Positions 8,096 through 15,121 of a DNA stretch of 29,112 nt are shown piece by piece. The notes beneath the pieces were generated by a model. That model made no database searches and was not told the DNA's origin. It saw nothing but the letters and a program-made list of their open reading frames with translations. Every line of letters begins with the position of its first letter. The stretch's first letter is position 1. Origin of the DNA: CAZQBY01 sp964592405 [NCBI: uncultured archaeon]. Its GTDB lineage: Archaea > Altiarchaeota > Altiarchaeia > JAFGQM01. The DNA lies in contig CAZQBY010000015.1 of assembly GCA_964592405.1 (NCBI GenBank), positions 1 through 29,112 of the forward strand, given 5' to 3'. The position numbers and the translations under genes were made by a program.

Positions 8096-8903
8096 CATTG
8101 TGGGGGATATCGCCATTGTCGAGCCGGGAACCGATGGTGAGGCTCTTATGAGGAAGCATAAGAATGTAAATGTAGTCCTGGCCAAGAAAGGAGAGGTCGA
8201 AGGAGAATATCGTGTGCGCGATTATGAGATAATTGCCAGCCGTCCGGAGAGAAGAGATTTCTCGGATGTGCCTGCCCTTCTCCGCCCGAGGAAGCTCACG
8301 GAGACTGTACACAGAGAAAGCGGGTGCAGGTTCAAGGTTGATCCCACGGAGGCCTACTTTTCCGTGAGGCTGGGGACAGAACGCAGGAGGATAGCTGAAA
8401 TGGTCAAGCCGGGGGAGAAGGTTCTAGTCATGTTTGCCGGAGTGGGACCATACCCGATAATAATCTCCAAGTTGGCCGACCCAAAGCTTGTCATTGGCAT
8501 AGAGCTGAACCCTTATGCTGTTTTGTTCTTTGAGGACAATATAATGCTCAACAAACTGGAGGGCAAGGTCAAGGCCATAGAAGGCGATGTGAGAACGGAG
8601 GTCCCAAAACTGAAGGAGGAGTTTGACCGCATTGTCATGCCACTCCCGAAGGACAGTGAAAATTTTCTTTATCTGGCGCTGAAGAAAATAAAGAAGAATG
8701 GTTGTATCCACCTGTACAGGATACTCCATGAGAATGATGTAGATGCTTTTCTCCAAGAACTGAAAAGGAGCTTAAGCAGGGTCAGAATAGATGTGATTAA
8801 GGCCGGGGAATATGCACCCGGTATGCTCAGATATTGCTTCGACATAAAGCTGAATGTCAGAAAGAAAAGGTCTGCAAAGAAGGCGTCAGCAAAAAGAAGG
8901 TAG
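8085..8903 (+). CDS. Trm5-like tRNA (guanine37-N1)-methyltransferase
   Basis: A 272-residue class I SAM methyltransferase of the Trm5/Taw22 group that makes m1G37, the first step toward wyosine in tRNA-Phe. It shows the FDIVGDIAIVE segment at the N-terminus and the GCRFKVDPTEAYFSVRLGTERRRIA block (80-103). SAM motif I is FAGVGPYPI (117-125), followed by GIELNPYAV (138-146), EGDVR and MPLPK (185-189), where Trm5 has its catalytic loop. The separate N-terminal D1 domain of many archaeal Trm5b proteins is absent, because the protein begins at the D2 segment. Taw2 is an alternative, but the MPLP loop and length favour Trm5. It overlaps taw3 by 11 bases. A CAAAAAA...TTTTTTG hairpin follows the stop. 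Confidence 0.85.
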   Translation: MAFDIVGDIAIVEPGTDGEALMRKHKNVNVVLAKKGEVEGEYRVRDYEIIASRPERRDFSDVPALLRPRKLTETVHRESGCRFKVDPTEAYFSVRLGTERRRIAEMVKPGEKVLVMFAGVGPYPIIISKLADPKLVIGIELNPYAVLFFEDNIMLNKLEGKVKAIEGDVRTEVPKLKEEFDRIVMPLPKDSENFLYLALKKIKKNGCIHLYRILHENDVDAFLQELKRSLSRVRIDVIKAGEYAPGMLRYCFDIKLNVRKKRSAKKASAKRR

Positions 8904-8913
8904 AGAAGCCTGT

Positions 8914-8931
8914 CAAAAAAATAGTTTTTTG
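8914..8931 (+). terminator. A/T hairpin with T6 run after the trm5-like gene
   Basis: CAAAAAA-ATAG-TTTTTTG forms a 7-base-pair inverted repeat ending in an oligo-T run, 11 bases after the stop codon. Archaeal RNA polymerase terminates at oligo-T, so this is a plausible terminator, though it also lies only 27 bases before the next gene. Confidence 0.45.
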
Positions 8932-8957
8932 TATCTGAATATAATTATATCCAAAAA

Positions 8958-9521
8958 ATGGTCAAAGCAAGAAAGCTGGGAAAAAGCACAGCTGAAATCA
9001 GGCGTGCTAAGAGGAGAGAGCGCAAAGTCAAACTGGGAACGGCTTTTATTATAATCCTTTTGGTCATCGGATTTACTGTTGCCGCTTATTGGGGCTTTAA
9101 TCCCCGAAGCCCGTCTCCCAAACGGCAGACCATAGAAGAAAGACTGGTATTTGGAGAGGCTGTCCCCTCCGGCATTGATAGCTCTGTTGTGGAGGGACTC
9201 ACGGGAAACCGGGCCGTGTTTGGCCAGTTGGATGTACCTTATGATCTCAAAAAGAGGCTGAATGGCGACTTTTATATATTAGACAACGGGTTGACACAGC
9301 TGATAATCACCAATGCTTCAACAGAGGAAATCAATTCAGAAGCAAAGGGGGATTATATAGTCTATGAAATCGGAATCTGTAAAGGCTTTGACTGTCTGGT
9401 GAAGAACAATAACAATACCAATGAAAGCATTATGTTTGATATCTATGAGCTGAACATGAGCTCACGCTTCCTCAGGACCAATAGGATTGGTTTTGAGGTT
9501 GAGCTTGGGGAGAATATCTGA
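8958..9521 (+). CDS. Single-pass membrane protein of unknown function
   Basis: A 187-residue protein that I do not recognise. The first 26 residues are strongly basic. One hydrophobic helix follows (about 27-46, LGTAFIIILLVIGFTVAAYW), then a polar domain of about 140 residues that should face outside by the positive-inside rule. The outer domain looks beta-rich (GDFYILDNGLTQLIITN) with only two cysteines (IGICKGFDC) and an N-x-T-rich stretch (NNNNTNES). Its TGA overlaps the tyrS ATG by one base (TGATG), so it is probably cotranscribed with tyrS, although no functional link is evident. Confidence 0.7.
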   Translation: MVKARKLGKSTAEIRRAKRRERKVKLGTAFIIILLVIGFTVAAYWGFNPRSPSPKRQTIEERLVFGEAVPSGIDSSVVEGLTGNRAVFGQLDVPYDLKKRLNGDFYILDNGLTQLIITNASTEEINSEAKGDYIVYEIGICKGFDCLVKNNNNTNESIMFDIYELNMSSRFLRTNRIGFEVELGENI

Positions 9522-10504
9522 TGGACAGGGAGTTGATATTAAGGAATGTTATTGAGGTCATTGAAGAACAGGAGTTGGATGAGTTGATAGAAAGCGGGAG
9601 AGGGAGCGTTTACTGCGGTTATGAGACGAGTGGTCCAGTCCATATAGGCACCATGGTGACAGTACAGAAGCTCATTGAGTTTCAGAAGGCAGGGTTGGAT
9701 GTAACTGTTCTTTTCGCGGACCTGCACACCCTCCTGAACATGAAGGGCAAAGAGGAATGGATAGCCAAGATGGTGGACTATTGGAAGCACTGTTTCATAG
9801 CCTTGGGCCTTGACCCAAAGAGGACTCGGTTCGTCAAGGGCTCGGAGTTCCAGCTGAAGCCTGAGTATTTCCACGATGTTCTGGCCTTGGGAACAGATGT
9901 CACAGTCAAGCGCGCGACACGCTCCATGCAGGATATTGCACGCGATTTGGAGCATGCGCATGTTTCTCAGATGATATATCCAGTAATGCAGGTTGTTGAT
10001 ATCAAGCACCTTGGCGTTGACATAGCCTACGGAGGGATTGAGCAGAGGAAAATACACATGCTCGCGCGCGAGGAATTGCAAAAGATAGGATACAAAAAGC
10101 CTATTTGCATCCATACGCCGCTGATAGTCTCGCTGGGCGGGCCGGAGACAAAAATGAGCTCCAGCAAGCCGGAGACGATAATCGCCGTGCATGAAGACCC
10201 GGGGAGCATAGAGGGCAAGATACAGAAGGCCTACTGCCCGGCCGGGCAGGAGGAGAACAACCCGATTCTTGACATCTTCCGATTCTTCATCTTCGCAAAG
10301 AACGGCAAGGTCGTCATCGAGCGTCCGGAGAAGTTCGGCGGTAAGTTGGAGTTCAATTCCTACGAGGAGCTAGAGAAGGCCTTCATAGAAGGGCTTCACC
10401 CGGCCGACTTGAAGAAGGCATGCGCGCGGTATCTGATTGATTATCTTGAGCCCGTGAGAGAGTATTTCAGGAAAAAGCCCGGCGTGCTGAAGGTACTGGG
10501 CTAA
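9521..10504 (+). CDS. tyrS: Tyrosyl-tRNA synthetase
   Basis: A class Ic aminoacyl-tRNA synthetase of 327 residues, the compact archaeal/eukaryotic TyrRS form. The HIGH motif is GPVHIGT (39-44) and the KMSKS loop is KMSSSKP (211-217). Tyrosine-pocket residues known from the Methanocaldococcus enzyme are conserved: Y31 in YCGYETSG, Y153, Q157 and D160 in YPVMQVVDIKHLG. GGIEQRKIHMLAREEL and KAYCPAG are further archaeal TyrRS signatures. The ATG overlaps the preceding stop by one base. The 3' end overlaps the stop of the convergent nuclease gene by 4 bases. Confidence 0.95.
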   Translation: MDRELILRNVIEVIEEQELDELIESGRGSVYCGYETSGPVHIGTMVTVQKLIEFQKAGLDVTVLFADLHTLLNMKGKEEWIAKMVDYWKHCFIALGLDPKRTRFVKGSEFQLKPEYFHDVLALGTDVTVKRATRSMQDIARDLEHAHVSQMIYPVMQVVDIKHLGVDIAYGGIEQRKIHMLAREELQKIGYKKPICIHTPLIVSLGGPETKMSSSKPETIIAVHEDPGSIEGKIQKAYCPAGQEENNPILDIFRFFIFAKNGKVVIERPEKFGGKLEFNSYEELEKAFIEGLHPADLKKACARYLIDYLEPVREYFRKKPGVLKVLG

Positions 10505-11403
10505 GGCGCTTCCTCGAGGCACACCCTTCTGAAGTTGCAGTAATCGCACTGTGGCCCCTCGGACTTCTCGAAGTCCGCTTCCCTAGCCGTGTTCGATGCG
10601 GGGTTGAAGAGCAGCTTTTTCATCTCTGCAATGCTCTTGCGTATCTTATCCTTGACACCTTCAATCTCATTCCTGCCTACTTCTGACTCTCTCAACTCAT
10701 CATAGCGGCAGTTGTATTCGCGGGTAGTTATGGGGAGTTCAGCTCCCCATTTCTTGGTGGAATATAGGGCATAGCCAGCAAGCTGGAGGTCATCAGTGCT
10801 GTCAGTCTTTCCGGTTTTCCAGTCGTAGATAACTGTCCTGCCCTCATGCACCAGCGCGAAGTCGATCTTGACATAGATTGTAGTCCCCTCGAAGTTGAAG
10901 TCCTGATATTGCTCGATGGGCAGCCAGTCGTTTATGTTAGTCGCCTTTATCTCGCTGAGCACCTTGGAGTTGTAGAAGTTCTTCAGGCAGGATTCGCCCT
11001 GGCGTATCAGATCGTCAAGGTCATCCTTGGTTATAGACAGACCGTATTCATGTTCCCACAAGCCGCAGTATTTCTTTGGATCGACCCGGTATTTCCCGGT
11101 CATGGACTCCTCGAAGCTGTGTTTCATGTAGCCCCTGAACTGCTTCACCAGAGATGTCAGGGGCACCCCACGCCCCTTCCTCAGTTCACCTAGATAGTTC
11201 CCAATCGTCCGGTGCACGCTGTCGCCAAGGAGCATAGGCAGTGTCTGTAGATTCTTGAGTATGTAAATATCGCGCGTCCTCCGGTCTGCCGTGTAGCTCC
11301 AGCCTCCCCAAAAGCCGTAGTAGTTGTAGTAGTACTTGCGCCTGCACTCATTGAACATCCTGTGGCGCGAGTGCGACCATGAGAAGGTGTTTTTTATGTC
11401 CAT
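10501..11403 (-). CDS. PD-(D/E)XK superfamily nuclease with Fe-S cysteines (RecB/Cas4-like)
   Basis: A 300-residue RecB-family nuclease. The core shows DFALVHEGRTVIYDWKTGKTD, with the catalytic D...DxK arrangement in YDWKTGK, then the QLAGYALY helix carrying the conserved glutamine. Four cysteines are placed as in Cas4/AddB iron-sulfur nucleases: C20 near the N-terminus (FNECRRKYYY) and C286, C289 and C295 at the C-terminus (CDYCNFRRVC). No cas1, cas2 or CRISPR repeat is nearby, so it is better read as a stand-alone repair or end-processing exonuclease. A TATA-like CATATAAAT at 11424-11434 sits about 26 bases upstream of the ATG, giving a leaderless start inside the 3' end of the neighbouring gene. 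Confidence 0.85.
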   Translation of the reverse strand: MDIKNTFSWSHSRHRMFNECRRKYYYNYYGFWGGWSYTADRRTRDIYILKNLQTLPMLLGDSVHRTIGNYLGELRKGRGVPLTSLVKQFRGYMKHSFEESMTGKYRVDPKKYCGLWEHEYGLSITKDDLDDLIRQGESCLKNFYNSKVLSEIKATNINDWLPIEQYQDFNFEGTTIYVKIDFALVHEGRTVIYDWKTGKTDSTDDLQLAGYALYSTKKWGAELPITTREYNCRYDELRESEVGRNEIEGVKDKIRKSIAEMKKLLFNPASNTAREADFEKSEGPQCDYCNFRRVCLEEAP

Positions 11404-11423
11404 GATGATGCAGATATTTGCTT

Positions 11424-11434
11424 GGATTTATATG
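11424..11434 (-). promoter_or_regulatory. TATA-like box for the PD-(D/E)XK nuclease
   Basis: CATATAAATCC on minus, centred 26 bases from the nuclease ATG and overlapping the last codons of the cysteine-rich gene. The spacing predicts leaderless transcription. Confidence 0.45.
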
Positions 11435-12147
11435 CATCTGCCGTTTTCACAACCGCCCGGACAGTGATACTCTTCAAAATTGGTGTTGAAGTCATACTCA
11501 TCTCTGGAGTAGTCATACTTGCAGAAATACTCTATTAAGGTTTCATTGTCTTTGCAGCTGTCTATCCATGCTCCGCAGGAAGCCACACATTTCGGAGAAA
11601 CCACTCCCCTGACGTAGTAGTCCTTCCCACCGTCGGAATCGGTACAGGTTGCCTCTGCCTCTCCACTTTCCTGAGTCGTTCTTATCTGGCATGTGTTGTC
11701 AATGCATGCTGGCCTGACCGTCTCCAGTTCAGGACAGCCGTGTGCAGGACATGACCATTCATGGCAACTGTCCCACTCAGTTACAATGGCCTGCACTTCC
11801 CCCTCATCATAGCCTTTGTTGTGTGCCATTCCACATGGAAACCTGCAGCTCCTTATGTCACTGAAAACGCAGTCCGCATCTTTATCACAGGCCTGCACCC
11901 GTTCCATCTTTTCATCTATGTCGTCACAGGTCATTTTTTGTTCTTCTTTTTCTTCGCAACGTTTCAGGGTGAGGCATTTTTGTGACTCGCTTTGACTACA
12001 AAAAATTTCTTGTTTGCATGTATATCCTTCTGGGCAGTCTGCATCGCTTTTGCACTCTCCAAGTTCATAAGTGCTGGAGTTCAGAAGGGGTAGAAGAATA
12101 GCTGCTATGAGGACGGCCACCATGATGACAATCAATTTTTGTTTCAT
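11428..12147 (-). CDS. Exported cysteine-rich protein of unknown function
   Basis: A 239-residue protein with a basic start and one hydrophobic segment (about 4-24, LIVIMVAVLIAAILLPLL) acting as signal peptide or membrane anchor. The mature part contains 24 cysteines, an even number that suits extracellular disulfides. Short repeated patterns are visible: CKSDADCPEGYTC and CDKDADC (a C-x-x-D-A-D-C unit), and a terminal CPGGCENGRC. The same C-x5-6-C-x4-5-C style occurs in surface proteins of several uncultured archaea. I cannot assign a function. The neighbouring nuclease gene lies 24 bases downstream but has its own promoter-like box. Confidence 0.75.
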   Translation of the reverse strand: MKQKLIVIMVAVLIAAILLPLLNSSTYELGECKSDADCPEGYTCKQEIFCSQSESQKCLTLKRCEEKEEQKMTCDDIDEKMERVQACDKDADCVFSDIRSCRFPCGMAHNKGYDEGEVQAIVTEWDSCHEWSCPAHGCPELETVRPACIDNTCQIRTTQESGEAEATCTDSDGGKDYYVRGVVSPKCVASCGAWIDSCKDNETLIEYFCKYDYSRDEYDFNTNFEEYHCPGGCENGRCI

Positions 12148-12313
12148 GATAATATTTGACTTTTATGGATAATAAGCAGGAGCAAGCTGCTGGCCAAGAA
12201 GGGATAAAGGAACAGACGTTTGTGATAGATCTGATGCGGGTAAAGGATTAAAAACAAAATGAATAGATACTGGACCTCACAGCCCATGATAAGAATAAGC
12301 GTTAACTTATTAC
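12148..12313. other. Intergenic region between cysteine-rich and cold-shock genes
   Basis: These 166 bases contain no recognisable gene family. The only plus-strand frame is a 28-codon ORF at 12165-12251 without a clear ribosome-binding site or TATA box at suitable spacing. The left half may hold the cysteine-rich gene's promoter (A/T-rich AAATATTATC next to its ATG). The right half is the 3' flank of the cold-shock gene. Confidence 0.4.
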
Positions 12314-12505
12314 TTATACCCTTTTGACCTTTTCAGCCTTTTTTCCTCGGTCGCCCTCTGTGGGCTCGAAAGAAACGGCATCTCCATCATTCAGATACCC
12401 TCCACCATCTATGGAGGTGTAGTGACAGAAATAGTCATTCCCGTCCTCACCCTCGATGAAGCCGTAGCCTTTTCTTTCGTTAAACCACTTTACTTTTCCT
12501 TCCAT
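12314..12505 (-). CDS. Cold-shock-domain protein (CspA family)
   Basis: A 63-residue single cold-shock domain, an OB-fold that binds single-stranded nucleic acid. RNP1-like KGYGFIEG (12-19) and RNP2-like DYFCHYTSI (24-32) are both present, and the start GKVKWFNERKG is classic for CspA. A TTG at 12520 would add five residues. I prefer the ATG at 12505 because MEGKVKWFN matches family N-termini. A 6-bp hairpin (12518-12534) lies just upstream in the leader. Cold-shock proteins are near-universal in bacteria but patchy in archaea, so transfer from bacteria is plausible. It diverges from an L,D-transpeptidase gene, another bacterial-type family. Confidence 0.92.
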   Translation of the reverse strand: MEGKVKWFNERKGYGFIEGEDGNDYFCHYTSIDGGGYLNDGDAVSFEPTEGDRGKKAEKVKRV

Positions 12506-12517
12506 TTTTTCAACTGT

Positions 12518-12534
12518 CAAGACGCGAAGTCTTG
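12518..12534 (-). promoter_or_regulatory. Leader hairpin of the cold-shock gene
   Basis: CAAGAC-GCGAA-GTCTTG forms a perfect 6-base-pair stem with a 5-base loop, 12 bases upstream of the cold-shock ATG. The TATA-like box near 12556 places the expected transcript start close to this hairpin, so it would sit near the 5' end of the mRNA. A temperature-sensitive or stability role is possible but not shown. Confidence 0.4.
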
Positions 12535-12553
12535 CGTTGGTTTAGCTGGTAGG

Positions 12554-12570
12554 CATATAAAAACCCATAT
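12554..12570. promoter_or_regulatory. Bidirectional TATA-like region between csp and L,D-transpeptidase genes
   Basis: CATATAAAAACCCATATG. On plus, TATAAAAA at 12556-12563 lies about 30 bases before the ATG at 12591. On minus, TTTTTATATG lies about 25 bases before the cold-shock leader hairpin. One core element could therefore direct both divergent transcripts. Confidence 0.45.
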
Positions 12571-12590
12571 GCTCTAATAATCGTGTGAAA

Positions 12591-13034
12591 ATGGGCCGTC
12601 CGAGCGGAGCGAAGGGAGCAAGACCACCCAGGAGGAAGATAGTCATAAGGCGGATGCCGGGCAAGGCCAAGGGAGAGCTTCAGTTATGGGAGGGCCGCCG
12701 TATAAAGCATAGATTCCCGGTCGTGGTGGGCGGGAAGAAGACACCCACTCCCACGGGCAAGTTCACCATAGACGAGGTGAACCGCAGGCCGCACTATAAA
12801 AACCCCAAAAACGGGAAGATAACGCCATACAGCATGCGCTGCCCCCTGTGGCCGACCCTTGTCGTTTTCAGGGACGCCAAAGGCAACAGGCTGAAACAGA
12901 GCATGCATGGCACCACCCAGGCCGGCTTCCGCGAGGGCGTAGAGAGCCACGGATGCGTCAGGCTGAGACGGGCGGACATGCTGGAGCTTACCCAGCATCT
13001 GTACGAGGGGATGGAAGTGGAGATAAAGGATTGA
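12591..13034 (+). CDS. L,D-transpeptidase (YkuD) domain protein
   Basis: A 147-residue stand-alone YkuD domain. In bacteria this fold cross-links or trims peptidoglycan using a catalytic cysteine. The N-terminal part shows the usual ELQLWEG...FPVVVGG...TPTPTGKF pattern. The active-site block is HGT followed 12 residues later by SHGCVRL, giving H106, S119, H120, G121, C122 and R124 in this numbering. There is no signal peptide, LysM or membrane helix, and the first 22 residues are very basic. A GTG two codons upstream (12585) is an alternative start. Spacing from the TATA-like box implies a leaderless or near-leaderless mRNA. It lies 5 bases before purM. Archaea lack murein, so the substrate is unclear. 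Confidence 0.85.
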   Translation: MGRPSGAKGARPPRRKIVIRRMPGKAKGELQLWEGRRIKHRFPVVVGGKKTPTPTGKFTIDEVNRRPHYKNPKNGKITPYSMRCPLWPTLVVFRDAKGNRLKQSMHGTTQAGFREGVESHGCVRLRRADMLELTQHLYEGMEVEIKD

Positions 13035-13039
13035 CTTAA

Positions 13040-14002
13040 ATGCTTGCTTTGAATAAATTAAGGATGGCGACGTACAGGGAGGCCGGGGTGGACATTGAGG
13101 CCGAGGACCGGGCGATAAAGGGCATACTGTCCGCGCTCAGGACCGGGCTGCCCGGGCATTTCGCAGGAGTCGTGGAATTCGGCGATTATTACTTGTCCAT
13201 GTGCACGGACGGCGTCGGAAGCAAGGTCCTTGTCGCACAGCATCTCAGGAAGTACGACACCGTGGGCATCGACATGGTGGCCATGAACGTCAACGACGTC
13301 ATCTGCATAGGCGCAAAACCCATAGCCTTAGTGGATTACCTAGCCGTCGAAAAGATTGATTCAAAGCAAATCTCCGAAATCATGAAGGGAGTCGCCGAGG
13401 GGGCGAAGCAGGCCGGGTGCGAGGTCATAAGCGGCGAGACCGCGACACTGCCCGAAGTGGTAAACGGATTTGACCTGGCCGGGACGTGCCTGGGGGTCGT
13501 CAAGAAGGGCGAGATTGTCACGGGTGAGAGAATCAAGGAGGGCGATGCGATAATCGGCCTCGAGTCCAGCGGCATACACTCCAATGGTCTCACTCTTGCG
13601 CGCAGGGTGCTTGACCTAGATGCGTGGGGCAGGGACCTCCTGACGCCAACGAGGATTTATGTAAAAGAGGTATTATCAGTTCTTGGTCCTGAGGTTCATG
13701 GACTCGCACACATAACTGGCGGAGGGTTGAAGAAACTGAAACGAATACTGCCCAAGGGTTTGGGCGCGGAGATAACCAGCCCGCTCGAGCCGCAGGAGGT
13801 CTTCGCTGAGATACAAAAGCAAGGCAAGGTCTCCGACTATGAGATGTACAGGACCTTCAACATGGGCATGGGCTTCGCCATCGTCTGCGACCCGGAGGCC
13901 GTAGGGGGGATAACAAGCAGCCTGAAATCAAGGGCAAAAGTCATCGGCAGAATCATCAAGGGCGAGAGCGTGCGGGTTCCCGGCAAGGACCTTAGATATT
14001 AA
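13040..14002 (+). CDS. purM: Phosphoribosylformylglycinamidine cyclo-ligase (AIR synthetase)
   Basis: This enzyme makes 5-aminoimidazole ribonucleotide from FGAM with ATP, a step of de novo purine synthesis. The 320 residues include TYREAGVDIEAEDRAI at the N-terminus, CTDGVGSKVLVA, GIDMVAMNVNDVICIGAKP, SGETATLPEVV, GLESSGIHSNGLTLAR and HITGGGLKKLKR, all standard PurM landmarks. Two starts are possible: ATG 13040, with AAAGGA 9 bases upstream, or ATG 13064 (MATYREAGVD), which matches the family N-terminus exactly. The gene is strongly G+C-rich (41 of 60 bases in 13381-13440). It is one base from the next gene. Confidence 0.95.
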   Translation: MLALNKLRMATYREAGVDIEAEDRAIKGILSALRTGLPGHFAGVVEFGDYYLSMCTDGVGSKVLVAQHLRKYDTVGIDMVAMNVNDVICIGAKPIALVDYLAVEKIDSKQISEIMKGVAEGAKQAGCEVISGETATLPEVVNGFDLAGTCLGVVKKGEIVTGERIKEGDAIIGLESSGIHSNGLTLARRVLDLDAWGRDLLTPTRIYVKEVLSVLGPEVHGLAHITGGGLKKLKRILPKGLGAEITSPLEPQEVFAEIQKQGKVSDYEMYRTFNMGMGFAIVCDPEAVGGITSSLKSRAKVIGRIIKGESVRVPGKDLRY

Positions 14003-14003
14003 A

Positions 14004-15080
14004 ATGGACTTCCCCAAACTTTTCACTGTAGGCCCCGTCTATGTGAGAGACGAGGTGCGCGAGGAGATGGGCAGACAGATGTTCAGCCACCGCAGCTCTG
14101 AATATGTGGACCTGCACAGCGGCGTCATTCCAAAGATACAGAAGCTCCTCTTTACAAAGAAACCCACGTTCATTTATCCCTCATCCGCTACCGGCATCTG
14201 GGAGTCCTGCGCGCGCAACGTGGTCGAGAAGAAGGCGCTCAGCTGCGTGAACGGCGCTTTTTCCAAGCGCTTTGGGAAGGTTATAGAAGCCAACGGCAAA
14301 CAGGTTGAAGTCTTGGAGAAGCCTATGGGGCAGCCTATCCTGCCGGAGGAGCTGGACACTGCCCTCTCAAAGAGTGATGCTGATTCTGTTTCTATAGTGC
14401 ATAACGAGACCTCAACAGGAGTCATGAACCCACTGAAGGAGCTCATCAAGGTCTGCAATGACCACGACGTCGTCAGCATGGTGGACGTCGTTTCCTCAGT
14501 GGCTGGGGCGCCAATATACGTCGATAAGTGGGGGATAGACGTGTGCCTGTTCTCGGTCCAGAAGTGCCTGGCGGTCCCGCCCGGCCTGGCGTGCGCCTCC
14601 ATAAGCGAGCGGGTGCTGGAGAGGTCGGAAAGGGCCAAAAACAAAGGTTACTACTTCGACATGAAACTGCTGGAAAAATACCACCTCAAGAACAACACGC
14701 CAGCCACCCCTCCAATACCCCAGATATTTGCTCTGTCGAAGGCTCTTGATCTTATCTTTGAAGAGGGTCTGGAAAACGTCTGGGCCCGCCATAAGAGAGT
14801 CTCCGATTTTGTGAAGAAGCGGTGCACTGAGGATATGGGCTTTACGCTCTTTCCCGACCCAGAATATGCGTCGCAGACTCTGAGTTGCATAAGCACGAAG
14901 GAGAAGGGAATTAACGCGAAGGAGCTCTTGGCGAAGATGAAAGCCAAAGGCTACATCGTCGGCTCCGGCTACGGCGAGCTCAAGGAAACCACTTTCCGTG
15001 TCGGCAACATGGGCAATGTCTACATGGGTGATGTGGAGGAAATGCTCGATGTCATGCAAGAGGTACTGGGAAGCTTCTAG
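14004..15080 (+). CDS. Class V PLP aminotransferase (alanine-glyoxylate/serine-pyruvate type)
   Basis: A 358-residue fold-type I, class V aminotransferase. It begins with the family-typical FTVGPVYVRDEV and FSHRSSEY blocks. The cofactor region includes SSATGIWES, VHNETSTGV (substrate/PLP loop), VDVVSSVAGAP with the ring aspartate D161, and the Schiff-base lysine K187 in LFSVQKCLAVPPG. Related enzymes use alanine, serine or phosphoserine with glyoxylate or pyruvate, and the exact donor cannot be read from motifs. Only one base separates it from purM, so the two are cotranscribed, but no direct pathway link is obvious. A GTTTTTATT run follows the stop and could terminate the transcript. Confidence 0.9.
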   Translation: MDFPKLFTVGPVYVRDEVREEMGRQMFSHRSSEYVDLHSGVIPKIQKLLFTKKPTFIYPSSATGIWESCARNVVEKKALSCVNGAFSKRFGKVIEANGKQVEVLEKPMGQPILPEELDTALSKSDADSVSIVHNETSTGVMNPLKELIKVCNDHDVVSMVDVVSSVAGAPIYVDKWGIDVCLFSVQKCLAVPPGLACASISERVLERSERAKNKGYYFDMKLLEKYHLKNNTPATPPIPQIFALSKALDLIFEEGLENVWARHKRVSDFVKKRCTEDMGFTLFPDPEYASQTLSCISTKEKGINAKELLAKMKAKGYIVGSGYGELKETTFRVGNMGNVYMGDVEEMLDVMQEVLGSF

Positions 15081-15121
15081 GTTTTTATTCAGACACCTTC
15101 GAATAGTGCCATTATCCTGCG

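Noticed and set aside
10501-11403. Cas4 of a CRISPR-Cas system
   Set aside because: No CRISPR repeats, cas1 or cas2 in the window; the cysteine pattern is shared by non-CRISPR nucleases.
12165-12251. 28-codon plus-strand ORF between the cysteine-rich and cold-shock genes
   Set aside because: No ribosome-binding site, no TATA-like box at the right distance and no recognisable motif; too short to support by itself.
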